Source of the DNA: Bacteroidota bacterium
Lineage (GTDB): Bacteria; Bacteroidota; Bacteroidia; Palsa-965
Direction: 5' to 3'
Assembly: GCA_006218065.1 (NCBI GenBank)
Contig: VBWE01000014.1
Span: 92,834-156,833 of the forward strand
DNA: 64,000 nt
The notes beneath the pieces are model-generated. The model was not told the origin of the DNA. It did no database searches and saw only the letters and a list, made by a program, of their open reading frames with translations. Shown here piece by piece: positions 8,203 to 17,037 of this stretch (the first letter of the stretch is position 1; every line of letters begins with the position of its first letter). The translations under genes and the position numbers were made by a program.

Positions 8203-9645
8203 ATGACTGTTTCAGTCCGGAACACAAACCCTTTTGTCCGATACCTCCTTCTCACCGTCATGGCAGCGACGGGAATCTCCGTATTTGTTTTTGCCTGCAT
8301 TAAAGCAGTCATGCTTCCGTTTACGCATGATGAGAGCCTGAGTTATCTCCTGTATGTACCCATGCCGGTTACAGATATTACAGGGTACGTCAACACGTAT
8401 GGGCTTCCGAATAATCATATTCTGAACACATTATTGATGAAATTCTGTGCCGGGGTTTTCGGAGACAGTACACTGTCGCTGCGCTTGCCGAATCTTATTG
8501 CCCTGGTCGCGTATCTTTATTTTGGTTTCCGTCTCTTGAAAAAAACATCCTCCTCCTGGTTGCTGTTAAGCGGATTTCTGCTTTTGACCAGCAACCTTTT
8601 TGCTACGGATTTTTTTTCGCTTGCCAGGGGCTATGGTCTTGCCAACGCGCTGATGCTGGGAGCAATTTATTTGCTTATTGCATACAACGAATCGCCATCA
8701 TGGAAAAAAACGGTATGGCTTTTTATAGTATGCGGGCTGATGATATTAGCCAATTTCACGCTTCTGCACGTAGCCTTAGTCATTGCCGGTTGTTATGAAA
8801 TTCTGCGCTTCCGGAAAGAACGCCCGGTGTCCTTTAGGGGGTACATGAAAATCATGCAGCCCGCATTGTGGTTTTTCATTATCATGGCAGGAGTTTTATA
8901 TGAACCGTTTCGCACGATTATCAAGTGGCAAACAACGTTCGGTGGCAATGAAAGTTTCTGGGCGGATTCTGTCAACCCCTTACTGACGGACAGTATTTAT
9001 ACGAATAATAGCTTTACATGGAAACCGTATGTGGCTTTTGTGGTAGTGGTTTTGCTGCTGGTCATTACGGCTGTCACCGCGATGATCTTTTTGCGAAAAA
9101 AACGCTCGTGGCTCCCTTTATTTTTCGTGTTGCTTATCGTACCGGTATTGCTGTTTCAAATTCAACATGTATTGCTCGGTACACAATACCCGGTCAGCAG
9201 GACTGTTCAGTATTTATATCCGTTGTTTGTAATTGCCCTGGTTTTTGCAATTGATGTGACTGCGGAAAAAATAAATTGGTTTCGCTTTTCATTGCTGCCT
9301 TCCGCTTTATTGCTTGCTGTTTTTTTTGTCATGCATTATTCAACGGAATATATTCCGGAGTGGCGCTACGACAGTTCTAACCGTGCAGTACTGGAGGATA
9401 TTGAGCAATTAAGAAAGAAGGAACCGAAGAAGATCCAGGTGGGTGTTAACTGGCTTTTTGAACCGGGATTAAACTATGAACGAAAAAGAAAAAAATATGC
9501 CTGGTTGCAACCTCTTTATCGCGGAAGTATCGACTCTGCATGTGATTATTATTACGTGACAGCTTCAGATACGGCCGGTATGCGAGCAAGGGGCAGAATG
9601 CTTATTCGTTCGTATGCTCTCAGTAATACTTATCTTTACCGTTAG
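8203..9645 (+). CDS. Membrane glycosyltransferase-like protein (GT-C fold, ArnT/PMT type)
   Basis: A polytopic protein of 480 residues with about ten hydrophobic segments. The first periplasmic loop carries THDESLSYLLYV, the acidic pair typical of GT-C transferases that use polyprenyl-phosphate sugars, and a downstream NHILNTLLM segment fits this. A soluble C-terminal piece of about 80 residues follows. The ATG at 8203 is preferred; a GTG at 8191 would overlap the upstream stop. Base composition is more AT-rich than its neighbours, suggesting a more recent arrival. It may use the product of the adjacent polyprenyl synthase or undecaprenyl carriers, which is inference. Confidence 0.75.
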   Translation: MTVSVRNTNPFVRYLLLTVMAATGISVFVFACIKAVMLPFTHDESLSYLLYVPMPVTDITGYVNTYGLPNNHILNTLLMKFCAGVFGDSTLSLRLPNLIALVAYLYFGFRLLKKTSSSWLLLSGFLLLTSNLFATDFFSLARGYGLANALMLGAIYLLIAYNESPSWKKTVWLFIVCGLMILANFTLLHVALVIAGCYEILRFRKERPVSFRGYMKIMQPALWFFIIMAGVLYEPFRTIIKWQTTFGGNESFWADSVNPLLTDSIYTNNSFTWKPYVAFVVVVLLLVITAVTAMIFLRKKRSWLPLFFVLLIVPVLLFQIQHVLLGTQYPVSRTVQYLYPLFVIALVFAIDVTAEKINWFRFSLLPSALLLAVFFVMHYSTEYIPEWRYDSSNRAVLEDIEQLRKKEPKKIQVGVNWLFEPGLNYERKRKKYAWLQPLYRGSIDSACDYYYVTASDTAGMRARGRMLIRSYALSNTYLYR

Positions 9646-9661
9646 CCCGAAACCTCTGAGA

Positions 9662-10510
9662 ATGCGGATATGCAAGGATAAAAAAACCGGTAAGCGTTGT
9701 TTACATTACATAAGCGTAGTATGGACGTTGTTGTTCTTTTTCACCGGCTCACAGGCGTACGCACAGCAGCCCACAAAATATTACTGGGAAAACGGCAAAC
9801 TGAAAAGCGAAGGTATGCTGGACGCTGCGGGGAAACTCGACGGGTTCTGGGCTTTTTATTACGAAAGCGGTGTTAAAAAATCGGAAGGGTTTTATAATCA
9901 CGGCAAAGCCGAGAAAGCCTGGTTTTTCTGGGATATGAACGGGAAACTGGCCAGCCGCGGGTTTTACAAAAATGACCAGCTCGACAGCGCCTGGATATTT
10001 TTTCAGCCCGACGGGCATGTATGGAAAATGTGTTTCTACAAAAACAACCTGCTCGACGGTGCCCACGTGGAATGGTGGAACGATACGCTGATGAAAGAAG
10101 CCGGCACGTACAGGAAAGGCCTGAAGCACGGCACCTGGACAACCTGGTACCCCGCCTGCCAGGTAAAAAGTCAGCAGGTTTTTGTCGACGGCAAAGTGAA
10201 CGGCGATTACCTGCTCTGGCATGAGAATGGTGTGCTGCAAACTTCCGGCGAAGTGATGAACGACAAATCCGAAGGCGAATGGAAATTCTGGGACCGGCAG
10301 GGAAAACTGCTCACCGTGGGAAATTATCATCTCGGGCAGTGGCACGGACTGTGGACGGATTACAAGGACAACGGGAAGCGCCTGGCCGCGGGTCATTTCA
10401 ACATGAACAAAAAAACGGGTCGCTGGCGTTACTGGAACGAGGAAGGAAAAATCAGGAAACTGGAAATCTATAAAGACGAAAAACTGTTCAAAGAAATCAG
10501 CTATGAATAA
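9662..10510 (+). CDS. Secreted MORN/YwqK-type repeat protein
   Basis: Starting at ATG 9662 the 282-residue protein has a Lys/Arg-rich n-region and a hydrophobic core ending SQAYAQ. About ten repeats of the form YYENGKLKSEG / KNDQLDSAWIFFQPDG / NKKTGRWRYWNEEG follow. These Trp/Tyr/Gly units are MORN-2-like and appear in proteins often labelled YwqK-family antitoxin. In Bacteroidota they are usually exported or lipidated, and a true antitoxin role is unlikely. It overlaps the following lipoprotein gene by 8 nt, and that protein has the same repeats, so the two probably act together at the envelope. Confidence 0.85.
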   Translation: MRICKDKKTGKRCLHYISVVWTLLFFFTGSQAYAQQPTKYYWENGKLKSEGMLDAAGKLDGFWAFYYESGVKKSEGFYNHGKAEKAWFFWDMNGKLASRGFYKNDQLDSAWIFFQPDGHVWKMCFYKNNLLDGAHVEWWNDTLMKEAGTYRKGLKHGTWTTWYPACQVKSQQVFVDGKVNGDYLLWHENGVLQTSGEVMNDKSEGEWKFWDRQGKLLTVGNYHLGQWHGLWTDYKDNGKRLAAGHFNMNKKTGRWRYWNEEGKIRKLEIYKDEKLFKEISYE

Positions 10511-10958
10511 ACGCATCATACTTCCGGCCCTTGCCGGTGTTTTTTTTCTCGCAGCCTGCAGCAACGAACCTGTCGCTGACAAAAAAAAAGATACTGCCGA
10601 TAGTGTGCTGAGAATCACGACCACCAACAGCGACGCACCGAAACCCGGCGCCATTATGTTCGAAGGCGATACGGTGACGCACTATCCGAACGGCGTGATC
10701 CAGGTAAAGGGCTATATGGGCGGCGGGATGCGGCAGGGACAATGGTTTGCCTTTTTTGAAAACGGCGAAGTACAGAGCGAATGCCAGTATAAAAACAACC
10801 TCAAACACGGAAAGTCGGTTGTTTACCGCGAAGGCGGTAAAAAGTACTGGGAAGGATATTATAATATGGATGCGAAAGTCGGGAAATGGAAATTCTGGGA
10901 TGATGCCGGGAAAATGACGGAAAAAGATTATGGAGGAACACTGCCCACCGGGAAGTAG
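10503..10958 (+). CDS. MORN-repeat lipoprotein
   Basis: A 151-residue protein with a lipoprotein signal (MNKRIILPALAGVFFLAACS, Cys19 in LAAC). A Lys/Asp-rich linker leads to three MORN-2-like units (YPNGVIQVKGYMGGGMRQGQ, KHGKSVVYREGGKKYWEG, KVGKWKFWDDAGKMTEKDYG). It overlaps the upstream repeat-protein gene by 8 nt, an arrangement typical of coupled translation. Likely sorted to the inner leaflet of the outer membrane. Its partner and function are unknown. Confidence 0.88.
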   Translation: MNKRIILPALAGVFFLAACSNEPVADKKKDTADSVLRITTTNSDAPKPGAIMFEGDTVTHYPNGVIQVKGYMGGGMRQGQWFAFFENGEVQSECQYKNNLKHGKSVVYREGGKKYWEGYYNMDAKVGKWKFWDDAGKMTEKDYGGTLPTGK

Positions 10959-10989
10959 TTACTCCTTGCCGGTCAAATGGCAAATGCAA

Positions 10990-11066
10990 AATTTCAAATG
11001 TAAAATGCCAACCTGTTTGATTGGTTCACTTTAGTGTTTGGAGTTTGGCATTTTACATTTGAAATT
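10990..11066. repeat. Palindrome with 22-bp perfect arms
   Basis: AATTTCAAATGTAAAATGCC (continuing AA) at 10990-11011 is the exact reverse complement of 11045-11066, with a 33-nt loop. It lies between the lipoprotein gene and the cytochrome gene. It may act as a terminator-like structure, but has no clean T tract. The AAATG/CAAAT content recalls the AATTTGAAAATG family found elsewhere in the window, but the sequence is distinct. Confidence 0.75.
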
Positions 11067-11181
11067 ATTTTATGCGAACCAGGATTACCAGCTAAATTCC
11101 CCAACCCACGCAAACAAATGCCCCGGCCTGTTTGTTTTAAAAGCGGATCCCTTCTCTTCCTGTTCTTTTAAAACATCCGTT

Positions 11182-11697
11182 ATGATCTCCTCCGGTCAGA
11201 ACCTTTATTCGCCGCTTCAACGGGAAGTCCGTTACCGGCACATCATCAACCGCTTGGGTATGATGGTCGCTTTTTTAGCCTTTATTATTCTTGCGCTGAT
11301 CGCGATGCTCGTTTTCCGGCGGGCGGGTGCGAATGAAATGACCCTTTCCGAAAATAAGAACAGCGGCGGAAATGTAAGCGATATGATGCCACACGCCATG
11401 AACTATAAACCTGAAGAAGGCAAACCAAACGGAGAACAGCTCTTCGAACAGAAATGCGCTTCCTGTCACCAGGTCAGTACTGAAAACATAACCGGTCCCG
11501 GCCTGCTGGGCGTGAGCGAACGTATCCCCGCCGGCGACTGGAAATACAAATGGATTACCAATCCCGCCGCGATGCGCGACCAGGAAGATCCGTATGCTTT
11601 AAAAATAATTGCAGAAAGTAACGGGAACATGATGACGCCGCAAAACCTGTCGGATGAAGAAATCGACGAAATTTTCCGCTACATCGATGCGCATTGA
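11182..11697 (+). CDS. Membrane-anchored mono-heme cytochrome c
   Basis: A 171-residue protein: a short cytoplasmic N-terminus, one transmembrane helix (MMVAFLAFIILALIAMLVF, residues 33-51), a linker, then a class I cytochrome c domain with heme motif CASCH and a likely distal Met in NGNMMTPQNLS. The fold ends with the usual helix DEEIDEIFRYIDAH. The ATG at 11182 is preferred because the longer frame from 11038 runs through the palindrome. It would face the periplasm and shuttle electrons to a terminal oxidase, although no oxidase genes are adjacent. Confidence 0.88.
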   Translation: MISSGQNLYSPLQREVRYRHIINRLGMMVAFLAFIILALIAMLVFRRAGANEMTLSENKNSGGNVSDMMPHAMNYKPEEGKPNGEQLFEQKCASCHQVSTENITGPGLLGVSERIPAGDWKYKWITNPAAMRDQEDPYALKIIAESNGNMMTPQNLSDEEIDEIFRYIDAH

Positions 11698-12049
11698 TCT
11701 TTTGTTAATAGTGTAACTGCCTGATCGCTAACTGTTTTACATTCATTAACACCGCTTGCCGAAACCTCTCCTGCCACCGGCTCGTTTACCCGGCAAGAAC
11801 TACAACCCATGTACGCTACAGTTGATCCTCTGAGTAAACGCGTTCTGCGTTACCCGATTCAAAAAACAAAGCAGTTCATCGCTTTTATCCGGAGCTGCAT
11901 TTTTCCTCCACATCAGTTGATTCCTGTTCCCGTTACCACCGGGAAAGGCAGCCGGCGATAGCGGTCGCATGCTGAATTGAATTCACTTGTGTATGCCACG
12001 CATGCGCAGGATCATTCCTTCTTTTCGTCAACCCCAAAAATCCATGCTC
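11698..12049. other. Intergenic region with no clear gene
   Basis: A 352-bp stretch with no recognisable family. A 50-codon frame (11809-11961, starting MYATVDPLSKRVLRY) exists but has no supporting signal. GC-rich short pairs (CACCGG/CCGG) occur near 11775 and 11938, which might fold as a leader for the DUF2157 operon, but I cannot match it to any known RNA. Confidence 0.4.
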
Positions 12050-13120
12050 ATGGAACCAAATCCATCTGACCTGATGAACAGGCCGGTGAACCGGTCATTG
12101 CTTCACGCATTCGGAAAGCATGCCCGCTGGAGTGAAAAAACGGCGCAGGACGCGTTTCACGAAAGCGGTATTTATGCCGGCCGCGCTCAATGGCTTACCT
12201 GGGCCACCCGTTTCTTCGCCGGAACGGGCGTCGCCTTCCTGCTTGCGGGTATTCTTTTCTTCTTCGCCTGGAACTGGGCAGATATGTCGCGCATGTTGAA
12301 ATTCGGCATTATCGGCGGCGGCATTGTCGTGATCACCATTGTTTCGATGATCCTGCGGAAAAAACACGAATTCGCATTCCAGCTCGGACTTACGATCGTG
12401 AGTGCGCTGGTGGGTGTGCTCTTCGCCGTGCACGGGCAGGAATATCAAACCGGTGCGAACAGTTTCGAATTGTTCCGCAACTGGGCCGTAGCGATTGCGC
12501 TGCTGGTGGTCATCAGCAATTTTCCGCCGCTCTGGATGCTTTACCTGGTACTGCTGAATATCGTGGTGATTACCTGGAACATCCAGTTCGAGGGCTGGCA
12601 GGAAGGCATGCTTTTTACGGAACTGTTTATCATGAACACCTTCGGCCTGATTGCCTGGGAACTGTGCCGCGGCTTCGGCGTTCCGTTTGCACAGCGGCGC
12701 TGGTTTCTGCGGGTGGCGGGATTTGCAGCATTTGTTTTCCTGTCGTGGAAAGTGTTTATCACGGGCCATCATTTCAGCGGCATGTCGCGCGATGCGCTGG
12801 TTTGCTGCGTCGTCATCATTCCCGCTTTTGTTTTCGGGGCAGGGTACCTCGGGTTTTTCAGGAAGGATATTTTTTTCCTGGCGCTGATCTGTTTCTGCAC
12901 GGTGATGATCGCGTCGAATTTTCTCGACCTGCTTTTGCCGCCGGTGAAGGAAAGCCGGGGAGAAGGTCTTGAAGCGATGTCGGCCTCCGTTAAATCGACG
13001 CTCGACCGGATGTACCTTATTATGATGATGCGCGGTCTGTTCATCATCGGCCTCACCAGCCTGATCGGTGTTCAATTGGTTAAGCTCAGTAAAAAATGGC
13101 GCAATCATGAACAATCCTGA
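12050..13120 (+). CDS. DUF2157 domain membrane protein
   Basis: About 356 residues. An N-terminal soluble DUF2157-like region (ARWSEKTAQDAFHESGIYA) is followed by about nine or ten hydrophobic segments beginning TRFFAGTGVAFLLAGILFFFAWNW, which is the family signature region. The start at 12050 (MEPNPSDLM) is chosen over the ATG 6 nt upstream and the GTG at 11987; these are hard to separate. It is the first gene of a conserved trio with DUF4401 and GDYXXLXY proteins, overlapping the second by 14 nt. The trio is thought to form an inner-membrane complex of unknown function. Confidence 0.85.
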   Translation: MEPNPSDLMNRPVNRSLLHAFGKHARWSEKTAQDAFHESGIYAGRAQWLTWATRFFAGTGVAFLLAGILFFFAWNWADMSRMLKFGIIGGGIVVITIVSMILRKKHEFAFQLGLTIVSALVGVLFAVHGQEYQTGANSFELFRNWAVAIALLVVISNFPPLWMLYLVLLNIVVITWNIQFEGWQEGMLFTELFIMNTFGLIAWELCRGFGVPFAQRRWFLRVAGFAAFVFLSWKVFITGHHFSGMSRDALVCCVVIIPAFVFGAGYLGFFRKDIFFLALICFCTVMIASNFLDLLLPPVKESRGEGLEAMSASVKSTLDRMYLIMMMRGLFIIGLTSLIGVQLVKLSKKWRNHEQS

Positions 13121-14219
13121 TGTCAAGCGAATGACCTTCGGCCAGTTGCTCGAACGTCTTCAGCAAAAAGATCCGGCCGGACTTTCTTACGACCCGGCCC
13201 TGGTGGAAAACGAAATCGCGAAAAACGAAAAGCGTGAATACCCGGTGGCTGTGCGTGTGCTCATCGTACTCGGCGCCTGGATCGGTGCTGCGATGCTTGC
13301 GGCATTCCTCACCTTTTTCGTATTCGGAAAAGATGAACCGACCCTGGTGGTAGCCGGCGTGATCTTCATCCTCGCGGGATTGCTGCTGCCGCGCCTGAAC
13401 GTGTTGCCCGTAGCGATAGAACCGTTTGCGCTGGCGATATCCGTGATCGGCATCTCGCTGCTCATGGGTGGCATGGATTACGATATCGACGATAATTATG
13501 CGCCGCATAACCTCATCATCGCACTCATCGAAATCGCGATTGCTGTTTTCACGGTGAGCCGCGTGCAACGTACGGTAGGTGTATTCGGTTTTTTCGGATT
13601 CCTGGGTATTTACTTTTACCAGAACCTGGAATCGCCGCATGCCGTGATGGCCCTGGCCGGTGTATGTATGTTGCTGTTCACCTGGATGCAGGTCAGCGAA
13701 ACGCGGATGCTTGCCAAAGGAAAAAAACTGATCCGTTATTACCAGCCTGTACTGAGCGGACTGATGCTGTCGATCCCGGTACTTTGTTTATACACGCTGA
13801 TCAAAGAACCGGAAGGACATGAATCGTGGCACCCGGACAGTACGGGCTTCACGGGCTGGTGGCCTGTGGCGCTGCCGGCGATTGCGGCATTGCTCTGGAC
13901 GCTTCGTGTGATCCTGGTGAAGACCTGCGGTTTTCAGAAAGCACGCGTGAACGCATTACTGCTTTTTGCGCTCCTCTGTCTCGCGCCCATGGTGAAAGCG
14001 CCCGGCATCGTGGCTTCGATCCTGCTGATCGCCTGCGGATTTTATTCGGGACAACGTTTCACGCTGGGCATCGGCATCCTGTCACTCATTTATTACTGCA
14101 TCACTTTTTATTACATGATGGAAACCACCCTGCTCGTGAAATCCGTCCTGATGATGGTATCGGGTGCGCTGCTTGTGGCGGCGGCTCTGGTGTTTAACTA
14201 TTTAAACAAACGCTCATGA
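13107..14219 (+). CDS. DUF4401 domain membrane protein
   Basis: A 370-residue polytopic protein starting at ATG 13107, inside the end of the DUF2157 gene. The soluble N-terminus (MTFGQLLERLQQKDPAG) leads into about ten hydrophobic helices, the first being VLIVLGAWIGAAMLAAFLTF. Order, overlap and length match the DUF2157-DUF4401-GDYXXLXY module seen in many bacteria. It overlaps the next gene by 4 nt (ATGA). Function is unknown; co-translation suggests a stable complex. Confidence 0.85.
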   Translation: MNNPDVKRMTFGQLLERLQQKDPAGLSYDPALVENEIAKNEKREYPVAVRVLIVLGAWIGAAMLAAFLTFFVFGKDEPTLVVAGVIFILAGLLLPRLNVLPVAIEPFALAISVIGISLLMGGMDYDIDDNYAPHNLIIALIEIAIAVFTVSRVQRTVGVFGFFGFLGIYFYQNLESPHAVMALAGVCMLLFTWMQVSETRMLAKGKKLIRYYQPVLSGLMLSIPVLCLYTLIKEPEGHESWHPDSTGFTGWWPVALPAIAALLWTLRVILVKTCGFQKARVNALLLFALLCLAPMVKAPGIVASILLIACGFYSGQRFTLGIGILSLIYYCITFYYMMETTLLVKSVLMMVSGALLVAAALVFNYLNKRS

Positions 14220-14791
14220 TTATCCGCAAAATCCTTTTCGCTCTGTGCGTGACCGGCACGCTTGTTTTTTTCAGTATGGACATGAAAAAAAAAGAGGACG
14301 TCATTCAAAACGGCCGGCTTGTTTATTTCGACATGCGGCAGCGTGACCCGCGTTCGCTGATGCAGGGCGATTACATGCACCTGAATTACGGTATGGAGAA
14401 TAATATGAGGAGAGACAACGTGACGCTTTCGCCGGAAGGGTATGTGGTGATCTGGCTCGACAGTAACCGCGTGGCCCGCTTCATCCGCGTACAGGACCAG
14501 CCCGAACCGCTGCACGATACCGAACTCGTGGTGAAATACCGGACGCGGAAGAATTTTTTCGGAGCCGATCCTGTGCTTGGTCCTGCTTCCTTTTTCTTCG
14601 AGGAAGAAAAAGCGGAATGTTTTTCCACCGCCCGGTATATCGAAATGCGCGTGGATGAAAACGGCACCGCTATCCTGACCGGCCTGGCCGACTGGGATTT
14701 CTGCAGGCTGCACGAACAGGATTCGGCGAGCTACCATCACTGGCTCGAAAATCATCCGCCGCCCCCTCCGCCCCCTCCGGGAATCGATTAA
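14216..14791 (+). CDS. GDYXXLXY domain protein
   Basis: A 191-residue protein with a signal-like N-terminus (MIIRKILFALCVTGTLVFF) and the namesake motif GDYMHLNY near residue 50. Beta strands and a C-terminal polyproline run (eight P between HP and GID) follow. It is the third gene of the DUF2157/DUF4401/GDYXXLXY operon and starts in a 4-nt overlap. The namesake motif makes the family call secure; biochemical function is not known. Confidence 0.9.
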   Translation: MIIRKILFALCVTGTLVFFSMDMKKKEDVIQNGRLVYFDMRQRDPRSLMQGDYMHLNYGMENNMRRDNVTLSPEGYVVIWLDSNRVARFIRVQDQPEPLHDTELVVKYRTRKNFFGADPVLGPASFFFEEEKAECFSTARYIEMRVDENGTAILTGLADWDFCRLHEQDSASYHHWLENHPPPPPPPPGID

Positions 14792-14899
14792 CATAGAAAT
14801 CTCCGGGATTGATTCTTCAAAAATTATTTGAGCACAATCTCCCGGCATTCCCGGACGGATGAAACAAAGCCCGCCGGCTTTTCTTATTTTTAGACCTTC

Positions 14900-16903
14900 A
14901 TGGCAAAGAAGACGGAAAAAAAGAAAAGCAAAGCCGCATCACCCGGGCTGAGCGGATACCTGAAAAAGCATGTTTTTATCGTCGCACTCGTTGTGCTGGT
15001 CGGCATCGTTTTCGGGAACACGCTTTCGAACGGGTACGCGCTCGATGACGATTACTATACGAACGGCGGCACGTCGCAAACCGCGCAAAATATCCGCAAA
15101 GGTTTTTCGGGCATTCCGAAACTGCTGACCACGCTGACCTTCCAGGGAAGAGAAGGAGAAGGTTACGCATACCGCCCGGTGGTGGCGATTTCATTTGCCA
15201 TCGAACATGCGCTTTTCGGTGAAAGTGCGAAAGCCAGTCACTTCATCAGCCTGCTTTTATATGCGCTCACGGTCGTGGTGCTTTTCCTTCTACTGAAGCG
15301 CTGGTTCCCGGCGCAGGGCGAATGGTTCGTGTTTTTCGTCTGCCTGCTTTTTCTCGTTCACCCGCTGCATACCGAAGTGGTAAACAATATCAAAAGCCGG
15401 GATGAACTGCTGGCTATGCTGGGCGCGCTGGGTTGTTTCTATTTCGCGTGGCGGCATATCGAAACGGGTCGCTGGTACTACCTGCTGCTTTACCCGCTTT
15501 GTTTCCTGCTCGGTATGTTTTCCAAACGCACGATCATTCCGTATTACGTATTGTTCCCGATGGCGCTCTGGTTTTTCAGCAAACAGAACTGGAAAAAAAT
15601 CGCGCTGTACATGGTTCCGCTGATTATCGTCGCAGCCATTTCAGCCCTTGCACAGCAACAGCTTCTGCCGCAGCAGCAAAGAGAATACCTTTTGCTGGAA
15701 AATCCGTTTCCCACGGGACACTATGGTATTGCTGCAAAAACAGCGACCTCGGCCTACATTCTCGGGCGTTATCTCTGGCTGCATATTATTCCGCACCCGC
15801 TCGTGTATTATTACGGGTTCCGTCACGTGCCGGTCGTGGACTGGTCGAATATCATCGCGATTGCGGGATTGCTCGTGCATGTTTTTCTCGGCGTGGTGGC
15901 TTTGCTCGGGTTACGGAAACGCAGCCTGCTTTCGTTCGCCATCCTGTTTTATCTTGTCAACATGGCTGCCTACTCGAACCTGCTGCAGCCCGCTCCGGGT
16001 ATGATGGCGGAACGTTTTACCTATTCGGCCACCATCGGTTTTTGCATCGCCATAACCTGGCTTGTTTTTAAACTGCTGAAAACAGAACCGCAAAATTTTG
16101 CCTGGGGAGAAACCAATACGGTGCGGATCGTGCTGCTGGGTATTGCAGGTCTTTTTGCCATGCGCAGCTTTGTGCGAAACGGCGACTGGGAAAGTAAAAT
16201 AACCCTGTACGGCAACGACATGGAATACCTCGAAGAATCGGCCAAAGCGAATATGATGCTCGGCCAGCTTTATTTATACGACGGTATCCAGAAGAACAAC
16301 CAGCAGGAACTGGAGCTTGCGCGGAAAAATTTTCAGAAAGCCGTGGAGATTACGCCCGGTTATTCCATCGCGTGGAACGATCTCGGCACCGCTTCGTTTT
16401 TCCTCGGAGAATACAGCGCCGCCGCGAAGGAATTCGGAAAAAGTCTTGCGCTGGATCCGAAAAACGTGAACACGGTGTACAGTATGGGCCTTTCGCTTTA
16501 CAAGATGCAGCAGTTGGATTCTGCGCTTCCGTATTTTCAGCGGACGCTCCGGCTCGACTCCATGCAGATGCGCGCCTGGGAATACGTAGCCCGGATCACA
16601 TCCGAAAAAGGAAATCCCGACGAAGCGCTCCGCATACTCGAACGCGCCGCGAAAACCGATCCGAAAAACGAACTGCCGTATGAAGTCATGGCCAGTATCC
16701 ACATGAAGGATAAAAAAGACACCGTGATGGCCATCGCGCTGTATGAAAAATCATTGCAGATGAACCCGCGAAACCTGCAGCGCATCGGTGGACTGGCCGA
16801 GTATTTCAAGCAAAAAGGCAATACGGAAAAACTGCAATACTACAGCGATATGTATATGCGCATCAAACAGGAGATGGAAACTGCTGCGCAGCAAAAAAAA
16901 TGA
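14900..16903 (+). CDS. Membrane GT-C glycosyltransferase-like protein with C-terminal TPRs
   Basis: A 667-residue protein: a Lys-rich N-terminus, about ten transmembrane helices (residues 25-430), and a soluble TPR region (about 440-650: ELARKNFQKAVEITPGYSIAW, YSAAAKEFGKSLALDPKNVN, PDEALRILERAAKTDPKNEL). NGYALDDDYYTNGG in the first loop provides the acidic residues expected of TMTC/PMT-like O-mannosyltransferases, and HPLHTEVVNNIKSRDELL is a hallmark of the TMTC-like group. It would modify exported proteins using a lipid-linked sugar. The TGA stop is the first part of an AATTTGAAAATG-family repeat. Confidence 0.85.
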   Translation: MAKKTEKKKSKAASPGLSGYLKKHVFIVALVVLVGIVFGNTLSNGYALDDDYYTNGGTSQTAQNIRKGFSGIPKLLTTLTFQGREGEGYAYRPVVAISFAIEHALFGESAKASHFISLLLYALTVVVLFLLLKRWFPAQGEWFVFFVCLLFLVHPLHTEVVNNIKSRDELLAMLGALGCFYFAWRHIETGRWYYLLLYPLCFLLGMFSKRTIIPYYVLFPMALWFFSKQNWKKIALYMVPLIIVAAISALAQQQLLPQQQREYLLLENPFPTGHYGIAAKTATSAYILGRYLWLHIIPHPLVYYYGFRHVPVVDWSNIIAIAGLLVHVFLGVVALLGLRKRSLLSFAILFYLVNMAAYSNLLQPAPGMMAERFTYSATIGFCIAITWLVFKLLKTEPQNFAWGETNTVRIVLLGIAGLFAMRSFVRNGDWESKITLYGNDMEYLEESAKANMMLGQLYLYDGIQKNNQQELELARKNFQKAVEITPGYSIAWNDLGTASFFLGEYSAAAKEFGKSLALDPKNVNTVYSMGLSLYKMQQLDSALPYFQRTLRLDSMQMRAWEYVARITSEKGNPDEALRILERAAKTDPKNELPYEVMASIHMKDKKDTVMAIALYEKSLQMNPRNLQRIGGLAEYFKQKGNTEKLQYYSDMYMRIKQEMETAAQQKK

Positions 16904-17016
16904 TTTGAAAATGAACCGATTTGAAAATTTGAAAATGCGCACATATCAACACACGCAGTCATCTTCTCTCCCGATAGCTATCGGGACAAATTGATTCATT
17001 TTCAAATCGGATCAAA
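16902..17016. repeat. AATTTGAAAATG-family palindrome, copy A (interrupted)
   Basis: Left modules GATTTGAAAATGAACC, GATTTGAAAATTTGAAAATG and a GCGCACAT core are matched on the right by GATTCATTTTCAAATCGG. Compared with the reverse complement of copy D (28811-28907), the AATTTT segment after ATCTTCTC is replaced by the palindrome TCCCGATAGCTATCGGGA. The copy starts inside the stop codon of the upstream gene. Confidence 0.85.
16969..16986. repeat. 18-bp perfect palindrome TCCCGATAGCTATCGGGA
   Basis: An exact palindrome nested inside repeat copy A. The identical 18-mer occurs at 48391-48408 without the surrounding repeat. CCCGATAGCTATCGGG-type palindromes are a recurring dispersed motif in this phylum to my knowledge; the two copies here are directly visible. 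Confidence 0.8.
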
Positions 17017-17037
17017 TTCTTAGTCCGTACTATAATT

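Noticed and set aside
9662..10958. Toxin-antitoxin system (YwqK-type label)
   Set aside because: Both proteins carry export or lipoprotein signals and only MORN-type repeats; no toxin gene is adjacent.
11809..11961. 50-codon ORF upstream of the DUF2157 operon
   Set aside because: No homology I recognise, no promoter or start context, and no compositional support.
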